Of a stretch of 64,000 bases of DNA, positions 17,865-27,024 are shown piece after piece (position 1 is the stretch's first letter; the number at the start of each line of letters is the position of its first letter). The position numbers and the translations under genes were made by a program. Source of the DNA: Pseudomonas brassicacearum subsp. brassicacearum (lineage in GTDB: Bacteria; Pseudomonadota; Gammaproteobacteria; Pseudomonadales; Pseudomonadaceae); the NCBI RefSeq assembly GCF_008801605.1, contig NZ_VZPJ01000001.1, positions 62,001 to 126,000 of the forward strand. Reading direction: 5' to 3'. Under the pieces are notes generated by a model. It did not search any database. It had not been told where the DNA came from and saw only the letters and a program-made list of their open reading frames with translations.

Positions 17865-18326
17865 TCAACCCAAACGTTTTTCAAAGTAGACACGATCAAA
17901 TCCATCCTCCGAGCGCCGCTGGACTTCGACGTAACCAAGTCGAGGATAAATTGACAGATTGTCGGTCATCTTCACATTCGTATAGAGACAAACGCTACCA
18001 AAGCCCAAGCGCGTCGCCTGCGCCTCGCAAAATTGAATGAGTGCTTTGCCGATCCCTTTCCCACGACCTTCTTTGGACACGGCTACATTTTCGAGAAACA
18101 TCTGCTGACCCACAGGAAAGAAGACGATGAAGCCTCGCAATTCGTCTTGTTCTCCGACTGAAAGGTGCACAAAACCGGCTGCGATCTGAGCACCGAAATC
18201 CGCTAACATCGGTGCAGGCTTTCGTCCTATTACCGAAACATACTGGGCATACGCTTTCTCGGCACAAGCACGCACTGCTACTTCATCGTCTGCAACTGCT
18301 TGGCGGATCATTTGTGTTTCGCCCAT
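17865..18326 (-). CDS. GNAT-family N-acetyltransferase
   Basis: 153 residues. The acetyl-CoA motif A is FLENVAVSKEGRGKGIGKALIQFCE (RGKGIGK), with CLYTNVKMTDNLSIYPRLGYVEVQRRSEDGFDRVYFEKRL as the standard C-terminal half. The acceptor substrate is unknown. The start has AGGA seven bases upstream. The 185 bases on its downstream side, up to the LysR stop, hold nothing recognisable. Confidence 0.9.
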   Translation of the reverse strand: MGETQMIRQAVADDEVAVRACAEKAYAQYVSVIGRKPAPMLADFGAQIAAGFVHLSVGEQDELRGFIVFFPVGQQMFLENVAVSKEGRGKGIGKALIQFCEAQATRLGFGSVCLYTNVKMTDNLSIYPRLGYVEVQRRSEDGFDRVYFEKRLG

Positions 18327-18514
18327 GGTAAATCCTGACGAATGTCTGTGTGATGTCGGCTCGGGAAGACAGTAAAGGCACCCGACCGACGCTGCGATAT
18401 GATCGTTTGTGGTCGTAGATTAACCCGCGCAGACCGCTCTGCGGTATAGGCAACCTCTTTGATGTGCGCCTATAGAGTGATCCGTAGCGAAGGCAGTTCG
18501 TAAGGTCACCAAAG

Positions 18515-18606
18515 TCGATTGCAGTCACTTGTGACTGGCAGCAATCGGCCAAAAACTGGCGCTCAGCAACATCAATGTAAGGGTCTGTCCCCCTTAGCGA
18601 CAACAC
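18515..18606. repeat. Possible dispersed intergenic repeat abutting truncated vgrG
   Basis: The block reading GACTGGCAGCAATCGGCC and on to GGGTCTGTCCCC resembles, from memory, short repeats scattered through Pseudomonas intergenic DNA. It begins where the vgrG reading frame loses family similarity. The rest of the 267-base gap (18327-18514) shows no gene. Repeat status cannot be shown from a single copy in this window. Confidence 0.3.
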
Positions 18607-19922
18607 AGACAACCGCTGACCACCGGCTGATCAGGGTCATTCTCAAGAAATGTAACCACGACTTCCATGCCCGTCCGAGGCGGCCCCATCTCACAACTCC
18701 AATCGGCGGTTCCCTTCAGCCAACAATGACTCTTGTCGTCAAATCTATCTTCGCGGTCCCAGGGGAACTTGACCTTGATCCGCCCGAAGCGCCGATCGCT
18801 CTGGATCCCCTCGCCTTCCAAAGCGACGACTACAGCGGTCTGGAGGCTTGGTACCTGAGGCTTCTTGTGAGCCAACGGCGGACGATAGGAAACATTCCAC
18901 GGAAGAACGACAAAGCGGTTGCGGTAACCCTGATGAAAGTCATCGTCGTTCCCAGTGTTGTCACTGGCGACGTCCTCACCCAACACCTGTGGTTGCCGAC
19001 CTTCGTGGATGACCTGGGTCAGTAGCCATAGAGTGTTCCACTCTTGGCGCGGATGGCCTGAGATTTCCAGCACGTGGCCGCTGACTAACCGAGTCTGGTC
19101 ACTTTGCCCCTCGGCTTGTCGATAGGCCACATGGCGGCGCTCCATAGTCCGAAGGCGTATCTGCTTGCCGTGCTCATGACCGGTGAAACGCTCCGGTCTG
19201 TCATCTTTCTCATTGTCCAGATATTGCTCGAAATCATGATTGCGCTGCGAGATACGACTGGTGAGCTGTCCCAGACGCAGGTTGATGCGTTTGATCAATG
19301 GCTCGTTGGCCACCCTATCGCTCTCATGGCCATAAGCAGTGGGTTGGCCAATATTGGGAAAAACCGCCTGATCATCGCCAAAGACCAGCACGTGGCCATG
19401 AGCGCTGTGCTGGAAGTGAAAGTGGATACCCTCTTCTTCGCACAAGCGCTGAATGAAGTGCAAATCCGTTTCGTCGTACTGGGTACAGTAGTCACGCTCG
19501 GGGTAGGTCGCCCCCAGATGAAACCGATAGGCGTCGCCCAGAATGCCGTGCTCTTCCAGTACCAAGGCGACGATTTTCGGCACCGAGAACTGTTGATAGA
19601 TCCTCTGGCTGATGCGATGGCGCAAGTAGGACAGGTGCGGTACGAGGGCCAGCCTGTAGCGCGTCAAACGCTCACCGTTACTGCTTTGAGCGATGTGGTA
19701 GACCCGTCCATGAATGCCGTTGCCCTTCGCGTCGAAGGTCAGAAAAGCCTCTACGTCGAAGAGGTTTTCGAGATCCAGGTCAGGCCGCTCGCTAACAAAT
19801 TCCACGTTGAAGAGGTAAGGCCTGCTGATCGCCTCTTCTCCAGTGAATGCGAGCACTTGAAAATCGTGCTCAAAACCGTCGATGGTCAAACTGAAGTGCG
19901 TTTGATTGGCTGGGCTGAACAT
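18594..19922 (-). pseudogene. vgrG: Truncated VgrG / TssI (type VI secretion spike)
   Basis: 442 residues against 600 or more in normal VgrG. Present: the gp27-like part from HFSLTIDGFEHDFQVLAFTGEEAISRPYLFNVEF, SQRIYQQFSVPKIVALVLEEHGI, YCTQYDETDLHFIQRLCEEEGIHF, and the gp5 OB-fold (GRIKVKFPWDREDRFDDKSHCWLK, PRTGMEVVVTFLENDPDQPVVSGCL). The frame then ends at CLCCR-stop, exactly where family members continue into the beta-helix spike. No Hcp, PAAR, effector or immunity gene is adjacent. It is most likely a decayed orphan vgrG; a functional short spike is less likely. Confidence 0.8.
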
Positions 19923-20074
19923 CCGCTGTTCTCTTCTTACATAAGGCGGCGCAATGGACCGGAAGACCCTGAGTAATACTGGGTTGATGGATTAACAGGT
20001 ACTCACCCACCCGCCCAGCATCCCTGTATATCGGCGTTTGCGTCTTACTTTCCAGACATGCAAATCAAGTCAGA

Positions 20075-21178
20075 TCAGACACCACTCTTCACTTTGGTCC
20101 AGATCCGCGTGCGGATCCGCTCCAACTTCAATGGCAGTGGCTCAAGCGGAATAAGTGTTGCGACCGTTTTTTTGTCTGGATAAATCCAAGGATTGTCTCG
20201 CAGCTTCTGCTCGACAAACTCGGCGGCATCCTTATTGGCGTTAGGGTATAGCGTGTGGTTTGAGGTCTTGGCGATAACTTCTGGTCGCATCATATAATTA
20301 ATGAACGCCATGCCTTCCTTGGGATGGGGAGCATCTTTCAGCAAAACCAGATTCTCCGACCAGGACAGCGCTCCTTCGCGAGGCAGGCTGTAGGCGATCT
20401 TGCGCCCTGTGTTGGTCTTCTCGTTGATGGCCTGTGCCGCAAGGGCGCCATTGGCCCATCCCACAACTGCACAAATATTGCCGTCAGCCAGGTCGGCGTC
20501 GATTCTGGACGAGTCGAAATAGAGGACATAAGGACGGATTTTCAACAGCAAAGCCTGAGCTTTCTGGTAATCCTCCGGGTTCTTGCTGTTGCTAGGGAGT
20601 CCAAGGTAATTCAAGGCAATGGAAATGATCTCACTTGGAGAGTCAAGCATTGCCACACCACATGACTGGAGCTTGCTAATGTTTTCTTCTTTGAAGATCA
20701 GGTCCCAACTATTCACCGGAGCACTATCACCCAATGCCACCCTGACTTTGTCAACGTCATAACCAATGCCGGTAGTGCCCCATAGATAAGGTACGGCGTA
20801 GCGGTTACCAGGGTCATTGACCGCGAGCTGTGCCAAGAGATCAGGATCGATATGTGAAAAGTTACTCAGTTGACTACGATCCAACGGCTGAAGGACTCCC
20901 GCCTGGATCAGGCTGGGCAACACATTGGAGGTCGCCACAACCACGTCATAACCGGTGCGCCCAGCCATGACCTTGCTCTGCATGATTTCGGCGCTGTCGA
21001 ACGCATCCATATGCACGCTCGTGCCAGTTTCCTGTTCAAACTCTTTTGGCGTCTCCGGCGCAAGCAACCCGAACCAGTTATACAGATACATCCCGGGCTC
21101 TACAGCCGCTACTGATGTGCTTATCCCTGCACAGAGAAGCGAGGCGGAAAAAATGGTTCGCAAATGTGACTTTCTCAT
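20075..21178 (-). CDS. Polyamine-type ABC transporter substrate-binding protein
   Basis: 367 residues with a signal peptide (LRTIFSASLLCAGISTSVAA). The mature start EPGMYLYNWFGLLAPETPKEFEQETG, then MQSKVMAGRTGYDVVVATSNVL, AVPYLWGTTGIGYD and a C-terminal PLKLERIRTRIWTKVKSG follow the PotF/SpuD family of periplasmic putrescine or spermidine binders. No permease or ATPase gene accompanies it, so it may feed another transporter or act as a sensor. It is divergent from the LuxR-type gene at 21317. AAGGA precedes its ATG. Confidence 0.88.
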   Translation of the reverse strand: MRKSHLRTIFSASLLCAGISTSVAAVEPGMYLYNWFGLLAPETPKEFEQETGTSVHMDAFDSAEIMQSKVMAGRTGYDVVVATSNVLPSLIQAGVLQPLDRSQLSNFSHIDPDLLAQLAVNDPGNRYAVPYLWGTTGIGYDVDKVRVALGDSAPVNSWDLIFKEENISKLQSCGVAMLDSPSEIISIALNYLGLPSNSKNPEDYQKAQALLLKIRPYVLYFDSSRIDADLADGNICAVVGWANGALAAQAINEKTNTGRKIAYSLPREGALSWSENLVLLKDAPHPKEGMAFINYMMRPEVIAKTSNHTLYPNANKDAAEFVEQKLRDNPWIYPDKKTVATLIPLEPLPLKLERIRTRIWTKVKSGV

Positions 21179-21231
21179 GCAACATCCTTGTCAAGACGAT
21201 ATGCCCTCATGGCCATCGTTAACCCTGGCAG

Positions 21232-21294
21232 CGAATATACCGGGTGTTACCGAATAGTAAATACCTACGAATACTTACCTTTGACCTGCGAATC
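21232..21294. promoter_or_regulatory. Phased CGAATA repeats between binding-protein and luxR genes
   Basis: CGAATA occurs at 21232, 21251 and 21268, and CGAATC at 21289, with spacings of 19, 17 and 21 bases, close to two helical turns. They lie in the 138-base divergent promoter region. They may be binding sites for the adjacent LuxR-type regulator. Confidence 0.4.
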
Positions 21295-21316
21295 CCTAAC
21301 CCTAAAGGGGTAGAAA

Positions 21317-22108
21317 ATGCCGTTTGACCTCCACAGCCTGGCTTGGCATCGATCGATTGGGAAGCTGATCATGCAGCTGAACCGTCCAGATTTCTGGAGT
21401 TCACTTGTTCGCACATTAAATGAATATGTACAGATCGATAATTGGGTTGTATTGATTTTCAGCAATCAACACGTGCAGGTCGTTAGCCTTCCTGAGATAG
21501 CAGACGCGGAAGAAGTCGACGCGTTCATTCATCGCTATGTGAAGGGTCTTTACTTGCTGGATCCGTTCTATATAGCCAATCGGGAAAATCCACAGAGTGG
21601 TTTCTTCCACCTATTGGATATTGCACCGGCATACTTTCTTGAAACCGAGTACTACCACAAGTATTTTGCACAATACATCTCCATGGATGAGGCACAGTAC
21701 AATGTCCAGCTCGACCCCGACAGAACGTTGTGCATTTCCATCGGCAGCAAAGTTCGCTTTAGCCAAGAACAAATAACCATGCTTGACATCATCAAACCGT
21801 GGGTGACTGCATTAATGCATCAGCGCATGGGTTTTGAAGTTGACGTAGAGAAAACTCCGGCTGAACCGCCTCTGTGGCCGGAAACGGTCAATCAACTTGG
21901 CACCCAAATAACAGCACGCGAGAGTGATGTACTCCGTTTATTGCTCAGCGGCTTCTCCAATAAAGAGATAGCCGGAAAGCTGTCCCTCTCGGCGGAGACC
22001 ATAAAAGTTCACCGCCGCAACATTTACGCAAAATTAAATATCAAGTCACAATCTGAGCTCTTTGCTCGATTCTTCATGCCCAAACAGAATATTCCCGCTA
22101 CCCATTGA
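21317..22108 (+). CDS. LuxR-family (GerE) transcriptional regulator
   Basis: 263 residues. The C-terminal GerE helix-turn-helix is clear: QITARESDVLRLLLSGFSNKEIAGKLSLSAETIKVHRRNIYAKLNIKSQSELFARF. The N-terminal 180 residues do not match an acyl-homoserine-lactone domain or a receiver that I can recognise, so the ligand is unknown. AAGGGG lies six bases before ATG. It is divergent from the orphan polyamine-type binding protein, which suggests the two form a sensing or uptake unit. Confidence 0.88.
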   Translation: MPFDLHSLAWHRSIGKLIMQLNRPDFWSSLVRTLNEYVQIDNWVVLIFSNQHVQVVSLPEIADAEEVDAFIHRYVKGLYLLDPFYIANRENPQSGFFHLLDIAPAYFLETEYYHKYFAQYISMDEAQYNVQLDPDRTLCISIGSKVRFSQEQITMLDIIKPWVTALMHQRMGFEVDVEKTPAEPPLWPETVNQLGTQITARESDVLRLLLSGFSNKEIAGKLSLSAETIKVHRRNIYAKLNIKSQSELFARFFMPKQNIPATH

Positions 22109-22136
22109 AGTCAGGGCAGCGAGCTGATTTGCGCGG

Positions 22137-23066
22137 TCATGCGCCTGCAAGCATCAAGTCCAGATTCTGCACCGCCGCGCCAGCGGCGCCCTTCCCAAGA
22201 TTGTCAAACACCGCAGCCAGCAAAACCTGCCCGGTCTCATCATTCTCAAACACCGACAATCGCAAATCATCGGTTCCGTTAAGCGCTTGAGGATCAAGGG
22301 ACGTCATCTCCTTGGATTCCTGCATCGACATCACCTGTACATGGTGCGCATCGGCGTAGTGCTGCATCAAACATCCATGCAACTGCACCGCGCTCACGCC
22401 TGGCGCCAGCAATCGGGTTTGCAAGGGAATGGTCAGCACGATCCCCTGCCGAAAAGCGCCATAGGCCGGCACGAACATCGGCCGCTCCGTCAGCCCGCTT
22501 TGCTGCTGAATCTCCGGAATATGCTTGTGTGCCAGCCCCAGCCCATAGACCTGAAACGCCGACGCCTGTGCTGCGCCTGCGCCCTCATGCTCTTGCACGC
22601 CGACGCGTCCTTTTCCGGAATAACCCGACACGGCATGAATGTTCAGCGGGTAATCCCTGGGCACTAATCCGGCCTCCAGCAATGGACGCAGCAACCCGAT
22701 CGCCCCCGTTGGGTAGCAACCGGGATTGCTGACCCGGCGCGCAGCGGCGATGCGTTGGGCCTGTTGCGGGTTCATCTCTGCGAATCCATAGGTCCAGTCT
22801 GGATGGGTGCGGTGCGCCGAGCTCGCATCGATCACCCGAACGGCGGAGTTTTCGATGGTCGCTACCGCGTCGCGTGCGGCTTGGTCGGGCAAGCAGAGAA
22901 TCGCGATGTCGCAGTGGTTGATGGCTTCGGCGCGACGTTGCGGATCCTTGCGATGTTCAGGGCTGAGGGTGAAAAGCCGCAGATCGCTGCGCTCGCGCAG
23001 ACGTTGATGGATTTGCAGCCCGGTGGTGCCTTGGTCGCCATCGATGAATACAAGGGGACTTGCCAT
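22137..23066 (-). CDS. argC: N-acetyl-gamma-glutamyl-phosphate reductase
   Basis: Third step of arginine synthesis: NADPH-dependent reduction of N-acetylglutamyl phosphate. At 309 residues it is the shorter ArgC type. It opens with [18 protein letters not shown] (nucleotide loop), has the active-site Cys in [19 protein letters not shown] and the family segment [13 protein letters not shown]. It is not next to other arg genes, and a LysR gene is divergent from it, so it may be a second, specially regulated copy. Confidence 0.93.
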   Translation of the reverse strand: MASPLVFIDGDQGTTGLQIHQRLRERSDLRLFTLSPEHRKDPQRRAEAINHCDIAILCLPDQAARDAVATIENSAVRVIDASSAHRTHPDWTYGFAEMNPQQAQRIAAARRVSNPGCYPTGAIGLLRPLLEAGLVPRDYPLNIHAVSGYSGKGRVGVQEHEGAGAAQASAFQVYGLGLAHKHIPEIQQQSGLTERPMFVPAYGAFRQGIVLTIPLQTRLLAPGVSAVQLHGCLMQHYADAHHVQVMSMQESKEMTSLDPQALNGTDDLRLSVFENDETGQVLLAAVFDNLGKGAAGAAVQNLDLMLAGA

Positions 23067-23179
23067 GGAATGCTCTCGGACATTGGAAATCAGGAGCCCA
23101 ATCTTCAGCGAGGCTCTAAGATAGGAAAAGTTGAATTTATAAACGATGAAATTCAGTTTTTCTGAACAAGGAATCCCTC

Positions 23180-24064
23180 ATGCGCGAAATCAGCCTCGAC
23201 CGTCTGCGCACCTTGGTAGCGATTGCCGACCTGGGGTCGTTTGCCGAGGCCGCCCGTGCGCTGCACCTTGCACCACCCACCGTCAGTCTGCATATCGCCG
23301 ACCTGGAGGCGCGCGTAGGCGGCAAGCTGTTGTCGCGCACCCGCGGGCGCGTTCAGCCTTCAGCGATAGGGAACACATTGGTGGAACGCGCGCGGCGCCT
23401 ATTGGCAGACGCAGAGCAGGCGCTTGAAGACGTTGAACGTCAGGTTCAAGGGTTGGCCGGGCGTGTGCGGCTAGGCGCCTCCACGGGTGCCATCGCACAG
23501 TTGCTGCCGCATGCGTTGGAGACGTTGAGCCAACGTCACCCCGCGATCGATGTACAAGTCGCGGTGCTCACCTCCCAGGAAACCTTGAAGAAACTTGCCG
23601 AGGGCGCTTTGGAGGTTGGCTTGGTTGCGCTGCCGCAGCCGCCGGTGAAGGGCTTGCGGATCGAGCCGTGGCGACGGGACCCGGTCATGGCGTTCCTGCC
23701 GGCTCGCTGGGAGTCCCCGGAGGTTGTGACCCCCGTTTGGTTGGCCGCTCAGCCGTTGATTTTGAACGACACCACCACACGCCTTTCGCGCTTGACGGCG
23801 GAGTGGTTCGCCAGTGATGGGCAACAGCCTGCGCCGCGTATCCAACTGAACTACAACGACGCGATCAAAAGTCTGGTGGCGGCCGGATATGGTGCGACGT
23901 TGTTGCCCCATGAGGCGGCCACGCCATTGCTCGATAACAGGATCGTCATGCGGCCACTAAAGCCCTTATTGTGGCGTCAACTGGGTATCGCCCACCGCAG
24001 TCAGGAGATCGAACGGCCTACGCAACATGTGCTGGATGTGTTGTGGGAGTTGAGTGCGGAGTGA
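23180..24064 (+). CDS. LysR-family transcriptional regulator
   Basis: 294 residues: MREISLDRLRTLVAIADLGSFAEAARALHLAPPTVSLHIADLEARVGGKLLSRTRG (winged helix), then an effector domain with GRVRLGASTGAIAQLLPHALETL. AAGGA precedes the ATG. It is divergent from argC across a 113-base gap, so argC is the probable target. Confidence 0.9.
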   Translation: MREISLDRLRTLVAIADLGSFAEAARALHLAPPTVSLHIADLEARVGGKLLSRTRGRVQPSAIGNTLVERARRLLADAEQALEDVERQVQGLAGRVRLGASTGAIAQLLPHALETLSQRHPAIDVQVAVLTSQETLKKLAEGALEVGLVALPQPPVKGLRIEPWRRDPVMAFLPARWESPEVVTPVWLAAQPLILNDTTTRLSRLTAEWFASDGQQPAPRIQLNYNDAIKSLVAAGYGATLLPHEAATPLLDNRIVMRPLKPLLWRQLGIAHRSQEIERPTQHVLDVLWELSAE

Positions 24065-24179
24065 TTATGTCTGGGCATGAGGTATTCTGCGCGGCGTAAA
24101 ACACGATCCAGGCCTGCGACGTGCAACCGATTGTCACGTCCCCTTGATCGATCTAAAAGCGGCGCACCAGGAGATCTGC

Positions 24180-25139
24180 ATGTTGATTGGACATCGCTTC
24201 GAGCGCACCGCCCAGGATGACCTGCACATCCACTCGCGCAACCGGGTGCAGAGCGCCTTCGTGCTGCTGACAGGCGCGCTTGCCTTCATCTTGCCGGTGG
24301 CGTTCGCCGTATTTGTGATCGCTGATGGGGGCACGCCGCTGATTGACGTCGATCCACTGTCCTCACTGCTGATCGTGCTCGGGTTGCTGTTGATTCCCGC
24401 ACTCGGCCTACTCCTGATGGTGTACACCGGCATCCGCGAGACTTTGCAGTTATCGCGATGCGACGGTGAAGGCAAGCGCCGCACCCAAAACTTTTTTGGG
24501 CGCCGCGAGCGTGTGCATTCAGTGTTCAGAATCGATACCCCCAAATGCCTCGAGCTTCGCCGCCGCCAAGATGCCGAACCGGCTTACACCCAATTGTGGC
24601 TGGTGATGCGCGATGGCAGCGAACACCGCCTGACGACCGACAACGTTCCGGTAGTGCCGGGTAGTAAACGCACCGACGTGTGGCTGCGAGAGCTGGCCGA
24701 CTACCTGAACGTGGCAGTGCCCACCGAAGTCGTGGTGGGTTCGGCGGCGGGAGTGAAGAAGGTTACCTACAGGCCTGCTCCAGCCCCAACCAGCGGTAAG
24801 GCGGTGAGGGAAGCCAGGCAGCGCAAAGCCAAGGGGCCCACGCCTTCCCATGAGGTCACCGAAAAACTCGGCACGCCCGCACGCGCCCTGCTCCTTCTAA
24901 TGGGTGTTTTCCTGGCACTATTGGAGCTGAGTCGCGTCATCGCATTGGTGCCCGCTCTGTTTGCCGGGCGGCTGCGTGTCGGCGGTCGAACGGGCACGAC
25001 AACTTTCTACTGGGCCGAGCAACCGCTCACCTTCTCATTCAACATGCTGGTGGGCATGGCCGAGGTGTTGATCATCGGATTCATCGCCTGGGGTTGTCTG
25101 CGCATGGCGATCCGGGGCCGGATGAGCTCCAATCCCTGA
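24180..25139 (+). CDS. Membrane protein of unknown function
   Basis: Not recognised. 319 residues from ATG 24180, chosen for AGGAG six bases upstream. Two N-terminal hydrophobic helices (about 25-50 and 60-82), a soluble middle part rich in basic residues (about 90-225; DGEGKRRTQNFFGRRERVHSVF, then an ordered beta-like stretch), and two C-terminal helices (about 230-252 and 280-305). The layout resembles small PH-like or sensor-type membrane proteins, but no family can be named. Confidence 0.65.
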   Translation: MLIGHRFERTAQDDLHIHSRNRVQSAFVLLTGALAFILPVAFAVFVIADGGTPLIDVDPLSSLLIVLGLLLIPALGLLLMVYTGIRETLQLSRCDGEGKRRTQNFFGRRERVHSVFRIDTPKCLELRRRQDAEPAYTQLWLVMRDGSEHRLTTDNVPVVPGSKRTDVWLRELADYLNVAVPTEVVVGSAAGVKKVTYRPAPAPTSGKAVREARQRKAKGPTPSHEVTEKLGTPARALLLLMGVFLALLELSRVIALVPALFAGRLRVGGRTGTTTFYWAEQPLTFSFNMLVGMAEVLIIGFIAWGCLRMAIRGRMSSNP

Positions 25140-25145
25140 GGGCGG

Positions 25146-25472
25146 TCAATTCGACCACTGCTCGGTCAGAAACGGTGAGCAGGACGCTGTCCCGTCAATA
25201 TGGTAGACCCTCGGTTCTTCCGAAAAATAGTCCTCCAAACCCATCATGAACATCCGATGGTCTTCACTCTCTTCGAAACCCGGCGTGTGATCCTCGAGCG
25301 ATTGCCATCGCACGATCAGGTTGAATTGTTGGGGGGACTCAATCCCTTGCGCTAGCAGGTGACCGCAGTAACCCTTTGCGCGGGTGAGCAAAGGAGCGAC
25401 CTCGGCAAATGCACGCCTGAACATTTCAATGCGTTCTTTGTGAATGGGGAGCAGAGCGACCTCATAAATCAT
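25146..25472 (-). CDS. Antibiotic biosynthesis monooxygenase (ABM) domain protein
   Basis: 108 residues, one ferredoxin-like domain: IYEVALLPIHKERIEMFRRAFAEVAPLLTRAKGYCGHLL, VRWQSLEDHTPGFEESEDHRMF. ABM proteins act as cofactor-free quinol monooxygenases or have unknown roles. GAGGAA lies before the ATG. It is 41 bases downstream of the oxidoreductase gene on the same strand and so probably the second gene of the ArsR-controlled unit. Confidence 0.87.
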   Translation of the reverse strand: MIYEVALLPIHKERIEMFRRAFAEVAPLLTRAKGYCGHLLAQGIESPQQFNLIVRWQSLEDHTPGFEESEDHRMFMMGLEDYFSEEPRVYHIDGTASCSPFLTEQWSN

Positions 25473-25513
25473 GGCGTTCCTCGAAGATGACTTGAACGGT
25501 TAAAAGTGCGCAC

Positions 25514-26488
25514 TTAGGCGATGAGCGATGGCTCGACTGCTATCGCGATTTTTCCTTGAACGCCGTTGTTGGGACTCTCCAGCCGGGCATGGGCAAGTGC
25601 AATGTCGGCAAGCGAATAGACAGCGCCAACATGTGGCCGCAGCTGACCTCGCGCGACCAATGCGCTCAACTCATCGAGCTTGCCGCGGTTCTGCCTTGTG
25701 AAAACGAAGTGATAACTCGCGTTCTTGCCCCAGGCCTGGACAAGGTTTTGTGGCTGTGCAATGTCCACGATCGAGACAACGCGGCCAAGCTGTGCCAGCG
25801 CGTCGGGGCTGCGCGACAAGGTATTGCCGCCGATGGTGTCGAACACAACATCAACTCCGCGGCCCCCCGTTTCCCGCATGATGGCGTCGACGTAATCCTC
25901 TTTTTCGTAATGGATGACCACATCGGCCCCCAGACTCCGTGCGAACTCAGCGTTTGCCTCGCGCACGGTCGTGAACACCCGTGCCCCCATGGCTTTTGCC
26001 ATCTGGATCGCCACATGACCGACGCCTCCCGCGCCGCCGTGGATCAGAATGCTTTCCCCCACTCTGAGCGCCGCACGCACGATCAATGCTTCCCACACCG
26101 TCCCGCCAACCAAACTCAGACTTGCCGCCTCCAGATGGCTTAGCGAGGGTGGCTTCTTCCCGATGATGGTTTCAGCAGCAACGTGGTACTCGGCATAACT
26201 GCCTGGCCCGTCAAATATTTGCGGGGTGTACCAGACTTCGTCTCCTGGAGCGAAGGCTGTCACGCCTGGCCCAACTTCTTCGACGACACCCGATACATCG
26301 TGTCCGGTAATGGCCGGCAGTTGCACCAGGTCGGGATAATCGCCGCGTCGAACCTGGTAATCCAACGGATTGATGGAGGTTGCGTGTACCCGGACCAGGA
26401 CTTGCCCCGTGTGCGGCACAGGCTTGGGCACATCGCAGAGTTCGAACGATCCCGACCCGCCGAATGATTTAAGTACCATTGCTTTCAT
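25514..26488 (-). CDS. Quinone oxidoreductase-type NADPH dehydrogenase (MDR family)
   Basis: 324 residues. GroES-like N-terminus ([52 protein letters not shown]), then [14 protein letters not shown] and the NADPH Rossmann motif [20 protein letters not shown]. The structural and catalytic zinc cysteines are absent, which points to a zinc-free quinone reductase type. GAGGA precedes the ATG. A 20-base palindrome lies 29-48 bases upstream of the start, identical in its arms to the one in front of the ArsR gene. Confidence 0.9.
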   Translation of the reverse strand: MKAMVLKSFGGSGSFELCDVPKPVPHTGQVLVRVHATSINPLDYQVRRGDYPDLVQLPAITGHDVSGVVEEVGPGVTAFAPGDEVWYTPQIFDGPGSYAEYHVAAETIIGKKPPSLSHLEAASLSLVGGTVWEALIVRAALRVGESILIHGGAGGVGHVAIQMAKAMGARVFTTVREANAEFARSLGADVVIHYEKEDYVDAIMRETGGRGVDVVFDTIGGNTLSRSPDALAQLGRVVSIVDIAQPQNLVQAWGKNASYHFVFTRQNRGKLDELSALVARGQLRPHVGAVYSLADIALAHARLESPNNGVQGKIAIAVEPSLIA

Positions 26489-26516
26489 CGTAAAATCCTC
26501 GAATCTACAAAAAGGA

Positions 26517-26536
26517 ATATCGAGATATCTCGATAT
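26517..26536. promoter_or_regulatory. ArsR-type operator in front of the oxidoreductase gene
   Basis: ATATCGAGATATCTCGATAT, a perfect 20-base palindrome between the arsR-family stop and the oxidoreductase start. Its outer arms match the site at 26863-26882. Confidence 0.75.
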
Positions 26537-26550
26537 GCTACGGTAAAAAA

Positions 26551-26853
26551 TTACAGCTCTTTCCCTATGACCTCGGCAAGCGCCCTGATGGTTGCTTCAT
26601 TGCGCTTGTAGTAGGTCCACTGACCGACGCGCCGGACTTCGACCAAGCCCACTCGTTGCAGCGTTGCAAGGTAACCAGACACCGTTGACTGCGACAGTCC
26701 GATACCTTCTTGAATACTGCTGACGCAGACACCCACCGTGAGAACGTCACCTTCATCCTGTGGAGGGAAGTTCTTTGCGGGATCCTTCAAGCCTTTCAAG
26801 ATTTGCAGGCGTGTAGGGTTTGAGAGTGCTTTGAATATTTCGATCAATTCCAT
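26551..26853 (-). CDS. ArsR-family (ArsR/SmtB) transcriptional repressor
   Basis: 100 residues: [66 protein letters not shown], the standard winged helix. It lacks the ELCVCDL metal-box sequence of ArsR; cysteine occurs only in VGVCVSSIQ, so a redox or quinone ligand is more likely than a metalloid. Its ATG is immediately preceded by a palindromic operator, consistent with autoregulation. It heads the rightmost part of the unit with the oxidoreductase and ABM genes downstream. Confidence 0.92.
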   Translation of the reverse strand: MELIEIFKALSNPTRLQILKGLKDPAKNFPPQDEGDVLTVGVCVSSIQEGIGLSQSTVSGYLATLQRVGLVEVRRVGQWTYYKRNEATIRALAEVIGKEL

Positions 26854-26862
26854 GCCTCGAGA

Positions 26863-26882
26863 ATATCGAGATTTTTCGATAT
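26863..26882. promoter_or_regulatory. ArsR-type operator in front of its own gene
   Basis: ATATCGAGATTTTTCGATAT: the same ATATCGA/TCGATAT arms and 20-base length as the site at 26517-26536, ten bases before the repressor ATG. Confidence 0.75.
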
Positions 26883-27024
26883 GTCAATACGTAGCTTAGC
26901 TCCCCTCCCGGCAACCCAATATCTTGAGCAGCATGCCAATAGAACCATACCCACCACTCCACAGAACCCTCAAAGCCACCTTTAAATGGCAGAATCTCCT
27001 TAATTGATCGTTCTGGAGACCACC

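Noticed and set aside
17757..17954. 65-residue plus-strand frame after the LysR gene
   Set aside because: No ribosome site, overlaps the end of the GNAT gene antisense; nothing recognisable.
18283..18612. 109-residue minus-strand frame overlapping the vgrG end and the GNAT start
   Set aside because: No family resemblance and it spans the suspected repeat; not a VgrG continuation.
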